Positions 25,668-38,200 of a stretch of DNA of 64,000 nt are shown piece by piece. Source of the stretch: Kudoa neothunni (Eukaryota > Cnidaria). The stretch lies in NCBI GenBank assembly GCA_964304625.1, contig OZ199839.1, positions 1,364,001-1,428,000 on the forward strand, read 5' to 3'. The notes beneath the pieces are model-generated. The model made no database searches, was not told the origin of the DNA, and was given only the letters and a program-made list of their open reading frames with translations. The position numbers and the translations under genes are program-made. How positions within the stretch are numbered: the stretch's first letter is position 1; each line of letters begins with the position of its first letter.

Positions 25668-28010
25668 TTAGGTGTAAAAATAAAAATAATACAATACTTT
25701 TAATTGCGATAAAATGAGATTGTTGAAATCGTCAGGCAAACTAAATAAATTTAAGGAATGATAGGTATATGATTGTTGATATAGACTGGCGTATAAGCAT
25801 TTCAACATTAGGTACAAATAAAAGTAAATTACCCATTTAATAGATCGTTTATTGTTTGTTTATCGAAACACTTATTATAGTAAGCACACTTCGCAATCAA
25901 TCTATTGGTAACTAATCGAAGCGTCATGACATAAATTGGTTCAAGTTTAAAATCACCTTTCATGTCATGAACGTTTTTTTGGTAGAAAGTTGTTTGTAGT
26001 AGGGGAAGAGTATCAGATGTTAACGGCCCTAAACGCTGAAAATGATTTTTTTTCATTATGACTCTCGTAATGTCGACATTACCTGGATGATCAATTTGAG
26101 CTGATTCTTTTCATTTTTCCCCTTCCACATTGGGCATCGAATCATCAATTCTACCATCAGACATCCAATACTCCTATAAATTCCGCAATTATAACTCATT
26201 ATTATTTGTCAAATAGAATTGGTTACCACATATCTATTGAGGGATCGTAATTGTTGAGGCCTAACAGCACTTCGGGAGCGCGATACCTAAATTGAAATAA
26301 CTTAGTCTATATAGAATTTATTTTATTAAATAAAGAGCGTTTTAAGCCATTTTTTAAATTTTTAAATGTTCAGAAACTATGCTATATTCTATAAAATTAC
26401 ACAACAAAATCACAGAGCCTATAGTTAATTTTTTAAAGTGATAATGCGAATTTCCCAAACATTGTGATAAACTTTATTGTTAAGAATACTAACAAAATAA
26501 TTATTTAGTTTATGCATGATTTTTTATTAAAATGATAAACGATATTCAACTTTGTTATTGTTGAAATTTAAAGAAATTATCATATCTTTCAATTTAGTAT
26601 CAATAAAATTTATAATTGATTACCAAAATCTTGTTTCTATTACATAATATGAGAAACATCACGCAATTATATTGTTCTCATGAATGATGAATTTTTAATT
26701 ACATAAAAATTAAAGATTTGCTTTGGCAAAATTGTTGGTCATAAATATTAATTTCTTATGAGAATTAAAATGTATTAAATGAATTTTGTGCGTAAATAAA
26801 GCTACTCAGAACAATATTTAAAGGAGGTATTGATTGGGTGAATGGTGGATTATTCCAATTTTTCATACTTGACTTTAAATATTAATTTTTAATATATTTT
26901 CACTTTTTACTAAATCTTAAAGATTTATTAGATGAGAAAATTCATTTTAATTATTTGATTATTTATATTTTTACCGATTAAAATCAGGTCTACTGATCTA
27001 CGCAAAGAGCCTATTATCGTTATCGTTGTTCTATTTTTGAAGTATATTACATCGAATTGAAATAAAAATTGGCAGGATCTATAAGCATAAATTCGCTCAA
27101 ATGAAGGTCTTAATAAAAATATATTGTAAAAATACCATAATGTAACAACCATTGTGGAAAATTGAGAAATAGAAGGAACCGTCATTCTGGATAATCCTAC
27201 AAATATTGCTCAGTATTTAAACTATCCTAAACTGTCTCGAATAATAAAAATACCAAAATCGGCTATTTTAATCTCTCCATTCTCAGTTACCAATATATTC
27301 TGAGGTTTGATGTCCCTAAAAATAGTTTTAGGGAGAAAATCACCCCAAAACACACCACCATGAGTTACACATACCTATGGATGATATTTTTCCTATGGAT
27401 ATATTCGATACCCCTCAAAATTTGAAATAAATATACCTTTGAAAAAATATTTGATAAAATAAAAAATTATACAATATTATAGATGATAATTTACCTTGGT
27501 GTCATTTAGACTAAGTGTATCTGAACTATGTCTGATTATTTGCCTCAAGTCATAAGACTAATCGAATGAATAGCGCTATTGTTGTTAGTGGTAGAAAAAC
27601 TTACGATGTATTCAAAAACTAAAATCAACCGGTTTTGATCATTTATCAAGTCGTGTAACATTAAAATATTTGGATGAGAAAGTTGACGTAAAATAATTAC
27701 TACAAAACGTTGAAATGCTAAGAGATCTATTACGTCGTATTACTTTCTCTTAGAGCGGTACTTGGAGCCCCTTCTTCTCGTTGATATTTGATTACCTTTA
27801 GAGCAACACTTCTTTTATGAATTCTAATTTTAAACTCATGAAATCATGAGAATATTCGACAATTCGGGTTTTACAAACTAAGTGCCTTGTAGACTTTCGC
27901 ATATGTTCCCTAAAAAATAAAATACACCAACTGAGTAATTGATATCGTATTACTTCACCAATTTTACATACTATTGAATAACTGGAAAAATTCCCATATT
28001 CGTATTGATG
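25668..28010 (-). CDS. Cyclin-dependent kinase of the PFTAIRE/PCTAIRE type (CDK14-18), N-terminus incomplete
   Basis: Twelve minus-strand exons join in phase: 28010-27954, 27909-27875, 27823-27744, 27699-27605, 27557-27495, 27436-27375, 27315-27254, 27196-27136, 26286-26227, 26173-26083, 26035-25833, 25785-25668. Introns are 44-65 nt except one of 849 nt. The product has every kinase landmark: GEGTYAKVYKA glycine loop, VALKVIK lysine, EEGAPSTALREI helix C, LVFEYISYDL hinge, IIHRDIKPQNILV catalytic loop, KIADFG, VVTLWYRAPEVLLG and DMWSIGC. EEGAPxTAxRE, the GTYAxVYK loop, VP near the activation loop and a C-tail with LP then L-rich residues point to CDK14-18 rather than CDK1/2/4/6. It is a cyclin-Y-dependent Ser/Thr kinase in that group (family knowledge). 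An upstream exon ending SQPVTYK at 28054 has fitting phase; the start codon was not found. Confidence 0.9.
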
Positions 28011-29705
28011 CTAGAAATTGACCTTATTTAAAAAACTAAAATAACTCACACACTTTATAGGTCACTGGTTGGCTGATAGATGTATATTTAATGTTATCGT
28101 TGTGGCGATGACATCGTATCCTTACTTTTGCTCCTCCCTAGATTAACACTCAATGTCTTGCTGTTTCAACTCTTCGATCATACCTGTTTTGCAGGTGTGA
28201 TTGTATTGCTTAAAACCATTTCTATTTTGTCAACACTAGTATCCAGTTCTTTAAATCACGTAAACAAATATACCCATGTTATTGAGTCTGTTTTTAATGA
28301 CATCTAGCAACTCGACTCAAAGAGAAATTAATTACTTAAGAGCATTTTCATGTGTCTGTGATAATACCGCGATAAGCTTCTTTAAACGCCAAAAATAGGT
28401 CAGAATCGATTTCAACTACACTTTTTCTATTGAACTATGTTGAATTTAGTTATTTGATATTAAATAATTTATATTTGTTGAAACAAATTGTCTATTAATG
28501 ATATATATAATTGTTTACTCATTAATCCTCACATTAGACGATGACAAGTAAATAAAAGTCAAACTTTGATATAAGGATTAAAAAAATTATTTGTGTTTGA
28601 TTTCGCTCATAAAAATTGTTTTGGTGGACGAATAAAGATATATAATGTTTTTCGCATCAATCACTTTGAATACCTAGCAAAATTCTTCAAATTCATAATA
28701 TAATTACTTTGAGAGAAATTAATCAAATTTATAATTATTCATTTTAAACGTAACTTTTTATTTTTATGTTTTTAATTACAAACAACAAGATTATCCTGAA
28801 AATAAACAAATTCACATAGTACACAGTCTCGCTCATCATATTAATAAGTATTTATGCGGGGTATCGTCACGTTTTAACAATTTAATTGCTATTTGGTCAA
28901 ATTTAGCGCATATCAGTAAATAATCGCAAAATTATTACCAAATGAGTGTATATACCAAGATAATGGAGTTTTACAGACAAATAATCCCATAATTATTTGT
29001 TTCAAATATCCCCGTATTAAATAAAAATTTATACAAAAAAACAATACATTATTTTATTTATTTTGAGTCATCGCACATTTATAAACAGACAAGTATAACG
29101 TTTAACAGTTTCAATGTTGTGATTAACGCAATCTTTCATAAGAAGTATTTTCTTAAGGCTTATGTGCTTGAACCCGACACCGGTTCAATGAAACGTATTA
29201 ATTTTACCAAAGAATTTATAAAGAGTGTGCCACGTTGATTATTTTCACATGTAAATATGAACTCTTCATTCAAGCATTCTCTAATTTAATTCATTGGATT
29301 TAAGCAAAATATTTTCCTATATACAATGATTATAGCTGCATAGAATTAATTATAATGAAAAATGCTTGTAGAATGTACGTAGTGAATTCTTTCTGAGTTT
29401 TCGTGATTTAAATATTTTTCAACGAGGCTGTAATTGAGCTACTTAATTTGGGAGATGGAAGAACCATTCAATAATGTAGAAAAAAATTTTTATTAAATTA
29501 TTAGAGATTTATTTGTTATAAAATTTTCCTTATGTAGATATTTTTATCATGTGTTTATTATTCTTCATTTAAAATTTTTTTAAATACATGAGTGGTGCAC
29601 GATTGAAGAATTTAAAAAATAAGTATATTGAGTTTTTTATATTCATATCACAAAGATAAAATCACTCATTTTTATTATAAATCGGTTAAGTCTTATTTCT
29701 TAATG

Positions 29706-29728
29706 TATTATTATTATTATTATTATTA
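29706..29728. repeat. (TTA)n microsatellite
   Basis: About seven copies of the trinucleotide tta. Confidence 0.9.
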
Positions 29729-30764
29729 GCTTAAGTTTCGATATTTTAATCTATCTACTATATAAAATTTTTTGTCTGTCCGTGTGTGTTCACAAGTAAG
29801 CATGCGCGTTAATTTGTTGGCGAAAGAAACATATATTGAAACTTTTAATTAAAGTTATATAATTAACTAACTGTTATTAGAATGTGTGCGTTTTTCAACA
29901 GCTATGTGAGGCATATTAATTGAAATATAGCATGTTTAATGTTGTCACGTGATTTACGAACATCGTTGAACGTTGTCTTAGAATGTGTTGCGCACTGTGC
30001 AGCGTATGAGAGAACTCAGAAGGTTATTTAAGAGTTTTCCCGTGTACATTATAGTATTTAACATAAAATAAAAATTATTAATAATGCAGTCTTAAAAATT
30101 AACTCAATAAATTTGACGAAATATTGTAATAAACAATTAATTTAAGATGTAAAGTTTAGGTAACAAGACACTACATATAAGGTCTTAAAATTTAAAATCA
30201 GAACTGAACCAATGTTAGTTTATCTTCATTATTATTTACGATCCTATCTAGTTTAATTCAACAAATGATTTTTAAATTATCAAATATTAAACCATGTCAA
30301 TGAGAGAATTGTAAATATTATACTTGATTTTATAGATGAATGTTTTCAACTTAAGCATAAATTATCAATTGTATTATAACGTTTATTGATTCGAAAAAGG
30401 AATTTCAAGTGATTTTTAATCTTTTTAACGTCACAACTGTCCTATTTTTTAATTATAATTTTCCCGCAAATAAATTTCAATCTCTTCGTAATTATTGAAT
30501 AAAATAAAGGATTAATTAAAATCAACCACAAAATGTTACTAATAAAAAATCTAATAAATCTTCACGAAATCTCTTTTTACTACCTTTTTGTTATGTGGCC
30601 TATTGGTAAATATAATATCAAAGGGAAAGACATCCTGTCAAATTAGTAAAAAGAAATTTTTTTATATAAACCGAAATAAAAACAACTTTTTTAAATAAAA
30701 TTAAATGCTAATTTTATTTATTAAGCCGTTTATTTCAAAATATTAAAAATACGATTCTCTATAA

Positions 30765-30848
30765 CAGGGGTCGACACCCTTTTCGGCCCAAAAAGCCACA
30801 AATATATCATAACATATACAGTAGGTAACTGATTTTCCGTAATCCCCC
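30765..30848 (+). mobile_element. Two nested transposon termini (hAT-like and TA-type)
   Basis: At 30765 CAGGGGTCGACACCC follows CTCTATAA, which has the hAT Buster target pattern (TA at the centre). At 30819, after TA, begins CAGTAGGTAACTGATTTTCC, nearly identical to the end of the MITE at 39821. The TA-type element therefore appears inserted into the hAT end. Opposite ends of both were not found. Confidence 0.5.
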
Positions 30849-32260
30849 GGTGAACATGGAAAAGTTAGTGAGGAATGCGCCAGTGACGTATATTTCCGCA
30901 ACTTTCTGCGGGTGCAAAAATAAAAAAATATATCTATTTTAAAGAAATTAATTTTATTTATACAATCATCTAGTTTTATTTAAACAATGCGTTATTTTAC
31001 GCTATTTGTAATTATACTTATAAATTATTTAATTAGAGTAATTCTAACATTATATAATTTTTAAAATCATTTAAAATCTGAGAGAATCTTGTAATATGTT
31101 ATAACACTTAATGTGCGTGTGACCGGTCAACTGTTGTAGCTACGAAAATTATTGACTCACGCATTCATACTAAATTCCACTCTAGCCCAACTTAATTGTT
31201 AAATAATAAACTAGATAAAATCATTTGATGTAGTTAGAGAGTTCTTAGTATATTTCGTTTATTTGCGTATTTTCGTATATGCATGCGGTGAGTTGGGGAT
31301 TCATTGCATCCCGAAATTGAACAGACCCACGATATATGCTAATGATTTTGTCCATGATTTTAATTTTCTGGTTAAAGTGGTTGATGTCAGATTTATGATT
31401 TCAATATTTTGTTATGTGCACACAACAAAAAATAGGTATTTTCTGACCTAGTCATGCGTCATAACTCTTTGAGCACATTCAAATTTATTAATTCAAGTGT
31501 TGAACGATGGATATAATTTGAAATATGACACGTTTAACCTTTATTAAGATTAAATTCGTTTATTTACAAAGAAAAATTAAAATGGTTTGAAATCCTCAAA
31601 TTTATGTCAACCGCGAATTTTTGCAATATGTGAGCGAACAATTGCATCTTACTGGTAAAAATAAAATTAAACTATACAAAAGTCGATTACTAAGAATTTG
31701 TTTTCATGTGACCGTATAAGGTTCTTGTTTATTTTACACTGAACACCATTTTAATCTATTTAAAAACAATTAAATTATTATTTATTAATTTTAAATATTC
31801 CAAAAAAAAAAATTAAATGCACTTACTTTTCGGATATTGAATTAGTAATGGCGCCAACAGATTCGATTATGCACAGATATATCTACACACTTCTTCTAAT
31901 AGAGAACTGCACATAAAGTACTTTTAAAAATATCGAAATAAAAACGTGAACCACCAAATTAGTTATATATTGATGATTTTTAATCGAAAGGAAACTAAAG
32001 AGCGTTTAATCCTTCAATATCAATATGAAAATATGTGAGCAATCTCATATTTTAATTGAAGAAATTAAAATAAATTTTATAATAAACATATTAAGCATAT
32101 TGTTGATAAAACTTGTATAAGCAAATTACTAATCTAGATTTTGTGTGCGCAAGCACCAAAAAGTCCACTTAGTTGCGGGAGATTAACTTTGAGCCATTAG
32201 TTATTAGTGGTCTATAAAGTGTCACTGTCGGCGGGGAAGTGCACTATCGAAGCCTAACCA

Positions 32261-35200
32261 ATGACTGTAAAACTAGACAGAATCGAAGTTGAAAATTTCA
32301 AGTCATACCACGGGAAACACGTGATAGGTCCATTCAAAGGTTTCACATCAGTGATTGGTCCCAATGGGTGTGGTAAATCTAATTTGATGGACGCAATAAG
32401 TTTTGTGCTTGGTGACACGGCGTCAAACCTGCGAGTCACATCTATGACAGGAGTGATACACAGTTGTTCGACAGCGGAACACGCGGGCGTATCTGCATTT
32501 TTTATCAATTCCACCGAAACTCGCGTCTTTGAAAGAACGTATATCGCTGGCGCAGTTTAATTCACATTAGTTCCTATATTATCCATATTATCCTTATACG
32601 TATAGGATTCGAAAAAATGGAAAATGTGAATATCGTCTAAACCACCAAACAGTCACCGCCAACTTCTATCAGGAAAATTTGGAAGAATTAGGAATTGTGT
32701 TGAAAGCTCGGAATTTTCTAGTTTTACAAGTTGAATTATATTCGAGTCTATAGCTCAAAGTTTAACGAATTTTAAATAGGGCGGGATTGAATCGATTGCT
32801 TTACAGAATGCTAAGGAACGCGCTCGAATGTTTGATCGTATAAGTGGGTAAGTGTGTCTTTATTTTCGACGTAATCTTCTAATTTTCTATACCGCATTAG
32901 TTCTTATAGACTAAAAGAGAAATACGACCAATTGAAAGAAACGTTCCAAAAAACCTTAGAGCATGCTCACCAAGTGATTTCGTTGAAAAGAGTAATTGAT
33001 TTATGTTGTATCCAATTTATTCTACAATATATTTAATTAAGGGAATTGTAGCCGAAAAGAACCTAGCGAAATACGAGAAAGAAGAAGCTCAGAAATATCA
33101 AGATTATTCTAATTCGCTGGTAACCATAATTTATTAGTAGTATCTGTACAATTGTTTATAACAATGCGTTTTTATATAATAGAAATTGATGACAATGGAG
33201 CTGTATCTTTTCAAGTTGTATCACATTGACTTGGAAGTCGAGAGATATCGAACGAGCATTATTGAAGATAAATCACAGATCGCACCCACTGTAATCTTAT
33301 AACAATTTATTATTAAAAACACGATTTTCTGTAGTTGAAAGATTTGGAACGTTTATGCAAAGAAATATCGACCAAAAAGAACGAGTACATCAGCTGTTCG
33401 AAGGAGAAAACAGCTGTTCAATTAGAATTACAAGAGAGCACGCGGCAAAGTGAGAGTGTACGAACAAAAATTTTGAAATGGAACACATGTGTGAAAATCT
33501 AAGCAAAATATGCCAAGAAATGAAGTATTTGCTTGCTTTAGATTGATTGATTGATTTGTTATCGTAATAATATAATATAATATAATTTAATAATAGTTCT
33601 AAGTTATCTCAGCTAAATATTGAATATTCCGCTGGTGTGAAAGAGTGTGAGTTGCTTGAAAAGGAACTAGCCTACACTGAGAAATGTCGTGAAAACTATA
33701 ACGACGAGCATTTTGTTAAAGCGTCAATTTATGAGGATTATTCTCAGTCGGCCGATGTGAATAACCTCAATCACACTGCAGTTTATAGTTAACAATTTTA
33801 GTTGGAATATCAGCAACTCATTGAGTCGTACAACAAAGATAATGCCGCCTCATTGGAAGAGTTGAATAAAGTTGGTCGAGATATGACTGTTTAAAGTAAT
33901 ACGCATGTATCTTTATAGTTGAATGAGAAGTATTCGATTATTGATAAAAATCATTCTGACATAAAACAAAAAATCAACTCCAATCTTAAGTTAATTGACT
34001 ATTTGGCGAGTAAACTGTATGTATACGTTATCAGAATAATATGAGTAATGTATTCTTCTAACATTAAGAGTTGGTATAAATGAAAAGAAACAAAAGGTTG
34101 AACAATTTATAAGGTTGCTAACATAATTTGTTGTCATATGGGCATTCTTTTTTCCATGGTACATAACATAAGTCGGTTATTGGGTTATTTAAATTTGGAT
34201 TCGACCTGAATTTTGTCGTGTCCAATAGAGAAATATTATTTATTGCATCGTTGGGTTTAATTGATTAAGTAATAATTTTTCATAAAAAGAAATGCCAAAG
34301 TTTGCTTAGATTTTTGTGTGTGAATAAATATAAATTGTTTTAATTGATGAGGTTCGAGTAAACGTTGGCCCAATAACATCCTTCCATTGATGACATCCAT
34401 GGAAGATCGATTGTCCACTATGACGGCATAACCATAAATGATTTGAATTATTGAGCGTGTTTAGTGAGAGCTTGGAAAAAATCTCAGCACTAGAAAATAA
34501 TATCGAATCTAAAAGAGCGGAACATTCGTAACAAGAATTGATAGTTTGATTGTGATAACATGCGATAGTACCGACTCCATCAATCTTATAAAATCCCAAC
34601 AAGAATTGGATATCGTGAACGAAGAGATATCCAGCGCCAAATTTTCGATAAACTCTCAAGTTCAAAACGAACGAAATTTTGAGTTGACTATGTCACTAAA
34701 GAAGAATTTTGTTGGTGTGTTAGGGAGATTAGTGGATTTGTGCCAACCTTCACATAAAAAGTGAAACAGTTTGGTGTGGATTGTTGAAGTGTAAACACCA
34801 TTGCTATTAGATACTCGATAGCTATCACCAAGGTCACTCAAAAATACATGGATTCATTTGTGGTTGACACTGAGATGACGGCGCGTGAATGTATCCAGTT
34901 TTTAAAAGATAGGGTAATTAGGTTGGTTAGTTGCTTTGATTATTGTTATTGTACAGCATGAACCACCTTGTCTCTTTCTACCCGTTGATTCACTCACCAG
35001 CGTTACAATTAATGAAAAGTATCGTGAACTTGGAGGCACCTCCAAATTGCTTTTTGATGTGGTCAAATACGAACTACCCCAAATGAAAAAAATCGTCGAA
35101 TTTGTGTGTGGAAATACGATAGTTTGTGAGTCCGAGGAGGAGGCTAAACGCGTTGCTTTCCATAGTCAAAGAGAACGCAGAAAAGTAGTCACTTTAGAGG

Positions 35201-38200
35201 GCACCCTTTTTCTTAAATCTGGAGTTATTTCCGGTGGTGTAGCGTAAGGCGTTATATATTAGCGAATTAGCAAATTATCAAATCGGGAAGTTACTATTGG
35301 CCTCAATAAATTTGTAAAAAATAATTGAATGTAGGAGATTTTAAAATATTTAATTTGTAAGGTTTTCTGTGGGTGAGAAATATTGAGATTAAATTTGTAA
35401 TGGCGCATGTTTTATATACTACGGGAGATGACAGGTCGTTCGTAAATTTTTGAAGATGTACGCGCTTTATTGTATCAAATCACACAGGGTAGAAGGAGTT
35501 GATAATTAATAAAATTTATTTGTTGTAAAAATATTCTATAATTTTGGTATTTTCAGTGTTTTTATAATTATTTAATGTACTTCGTTTTCAATATCATTAA
35601 GTGTATTCGTATTTTTTCGACCCATGCTCGATAAGGTATTGCTTAAGTTTGCCTAAATAAGATAGGACAGTTTTAGAAATTGATATTTTCATTTTTTTAT
35701 ATTTGAAATAATAAATATCCCTTTTGATTTCTATTTCTGTGATATCGTCTGAATATTAATTAACTTTTATGATATTTTCATGTTCATTGGTAAGATTGTC
35801 ATGTCCGATAGCCACCACGTTCGATACTATTTCATCATTGTTCTGTTCATTTATCTCATTAAAAAAAGTTGTATTCTAATTTTTAATTTTCGTTTTTATC
35901 CAAATTATCAGTAATAATAGAAATTTTTTTTGCGATTAGATTTCGCTATAACAAAAGCAATTAAAAAAAATAGTGGATTTAGTCATTGCAATCAAAAAAG
36001 TGCATTCAAAATATTAGGAGATACAGGTTCCGTCGAAGTGTTGGTGGAAGAAATGTGGAGTTTTATCGTATATACTTTTTAGTGAAATTTAAACGATTAT
36101 ATTATGCCCTCATCTATGGGTCGGAGTGCTTTTGGGAAGAAAAATTAGTTTAATATTTGATTATTCCAATTTTACATGACAGTTAGTCTTGTCTAAAAAC
36201 AAAAAATCATTTCTTTATTGTTTGTAAAGTATGTCATATTTTCTAAGATCAAACTGAGCTTAAATGCGCCAATTATATCATCCTTTTTATTAAAAAACAA
36301 AACAAGGTGGATATGGATGATGCATTACAAAGTTTTGTAGTCCTTGATTTCACCTCTGCTTTTGACTGACTGTCAAAATAATTGATTATTTTTTATTCTT
36401 CGGAAATAGATCTAACATTTTTTTGTATTTTTATCTTCAATCAATAGTTTGTACAAAAAACTGGACGTTTATGTTTATTCATCCGTAATGTTACGAACCG
36501 CGAGTCAGTCTATCAAAATAAGGAAAAATACAAAAATTTGATTATTGATTATTTGAAAGCTAATATTTTCCCCCACTTAATGTGTTTATTCGAATGTGTA
36601 TTTTGAGTTAAAATTTAATAATTCATTTTCATTATAATTTCTAAGTTTTACATATTTTCAAAAGTTACGAACCACCCGTCATCGACTGTCTTCTAAGAGT
36701 AAAATTAACGTGTCAACAGCTTGTCATATTTAATTATTTTGTACCGCCGCTCGCTCTTTAAACCATAAAAAATCAAATGCAGTCGGTAATCGATTTTGCA
36801 AACTTTTTGTTAAGTTATTTAATTGTTATCATAATTCTAATGTTTCTAAAATTTATATAAACAAATATATTCAACTCAAAGTTAATTTACATTTGAAGAA
36901 ATTATTTGAAATATCTGACTGTAAGCGATGCAAAATATATAATTGTGTATCACGCGGTTAACCAATTTTACACACTTTTCATGGAACCGATGGGATTGTG
37001 GAAAGTCGATTGTCTATTGTATAAAGGATTCTTAAAAAATAAGTCTGTATATAGCTTGTAAGGGAGAGTTACGATGGCTGAAAATTATAATCACACGCGC
37101 ATTGGACATGCCATTTGGGGTTAAAATTCGTCATATCTGATTATTGTTGGTTGTCATTTCACTCTATGGACAGAAAATAATTTAATATTACAAATTCTGA
37201 AAAATTACATCCGTATATAGCTTACGAGTAAAAGTGTTTTGATTCAAAACAGGCCGTGCGCGTGCGTGAATTCATATATAAATAATGATATAATTTATGA
37301 ATTGAGGTTAAAATTGACATGGCCACAACTCGCAAAAATCATAATGTGCATATCTCTTACAAACCTGTTGTAGGACATTTAGCTGGTTATATCTCATTAA
37401 ACTTGGGATTATTTATTTAAAATAATATTTTGCTCTTTTTAATGATAGATGTATAACGCACAAGAATATATTATGAATATTAAAACACAGATCGGAGGGT
37501 ATAAATTCTTGTATAATGTTTATTTTTATGTGAATGACCACTAATCTAATTTAAAAAAATATTGGAAATGTGAAAACTCCGCTAGTAAAGGACGTCTTAT
37601 CATTTCACTTTTGTCAAATAACTTTCTTTCAAGAAAAATGCGACCATAACCACGTTGTTACGTTTTATGATATGAATCGGGCTACTATTAACGATACAAT
37701 TAAAAATGTATATATCAAAATAATATTCAGCTAGCGGGATCTGTCTACACGCAACTTGAAATATTTTTATCAACTATAAACGCATATAATTCCGGTAAAG
37801 ACCATTTTAAAAGGAAAATTTCAAATTAATATCAGAAAACAGTGACAAATTTTATTCTCAATTTTATTTAAATTTTATCTGGGATCAATTCCTAAAAAAC
37901 ATAATTAAACATGATAATAATTTCAAATCGTAATGTTATTTTGCTGTAAAACTGTCTTTAATTATTACATGTCGTTGAGCGGCTAAAATTACCATGACAA
38001 TAGATTGTCATGTTTAACCTTCTAAATAAAATGGGGTAGCATTCTACCCAAGTGAATTTTGCCAACAATATTATAGTGTATAAATAGAATATAACTCCTC
38101 TCCACTTATTGTGATCTTATTTCTTTGTGAAAGCTTTCAGAAAAATGAGTAGAAATTTTTGTTCGTCATATATCAAAAAAGTTAGTGTAAGAACACCTTC

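Larger units (their letters stand above)
28055..32260. other. Intergenic between divergent CDK and SMC1 genes
   Basis: About 4.2 kb, strongly AT-rich. It should hold the CDK first exon (left side) and the SMC1 promoter (right side, just before 32261). It contains a (TAT)n tract at 29706-29728, a repeat-like block at 29755-29830 (ttttttgtctgtccgtgtgt) and element termini at 30765 and 30819. No other coding exons were recognised. Confidence 0.55.

Noticed and set aside
27000-27135. Direct continuation of the kinase frame after VVTLWY
   Set aside because: The reading frame there is not kinase-like; the true RAPEVLL exon lies 849 nt further on in the right phase.
32254-32514. Minus-strand open frame over SMC1 exon 1
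   Set aside because: It is antisense to the conserved Walker A exon and has no features of its own.
33871-33918. 30-nt intron between SMC1 exons 9 and 10 (donor at 33889)
   Set aside because: An in-phase donor at 33871 gives a 48-nt intron, in line with the rest of the gene.
34440-34530. Apparent frameshift in SMC1 exon 11
   Set aside because: On recounting the A run (six bases) the exon is 63 nt and in phase with both neighbours.
34306-34665. Minus-strand 119-residue frame
   Set aside because: It overlaps SMC1 exons 11-12, whose phases and sequence fit the family.
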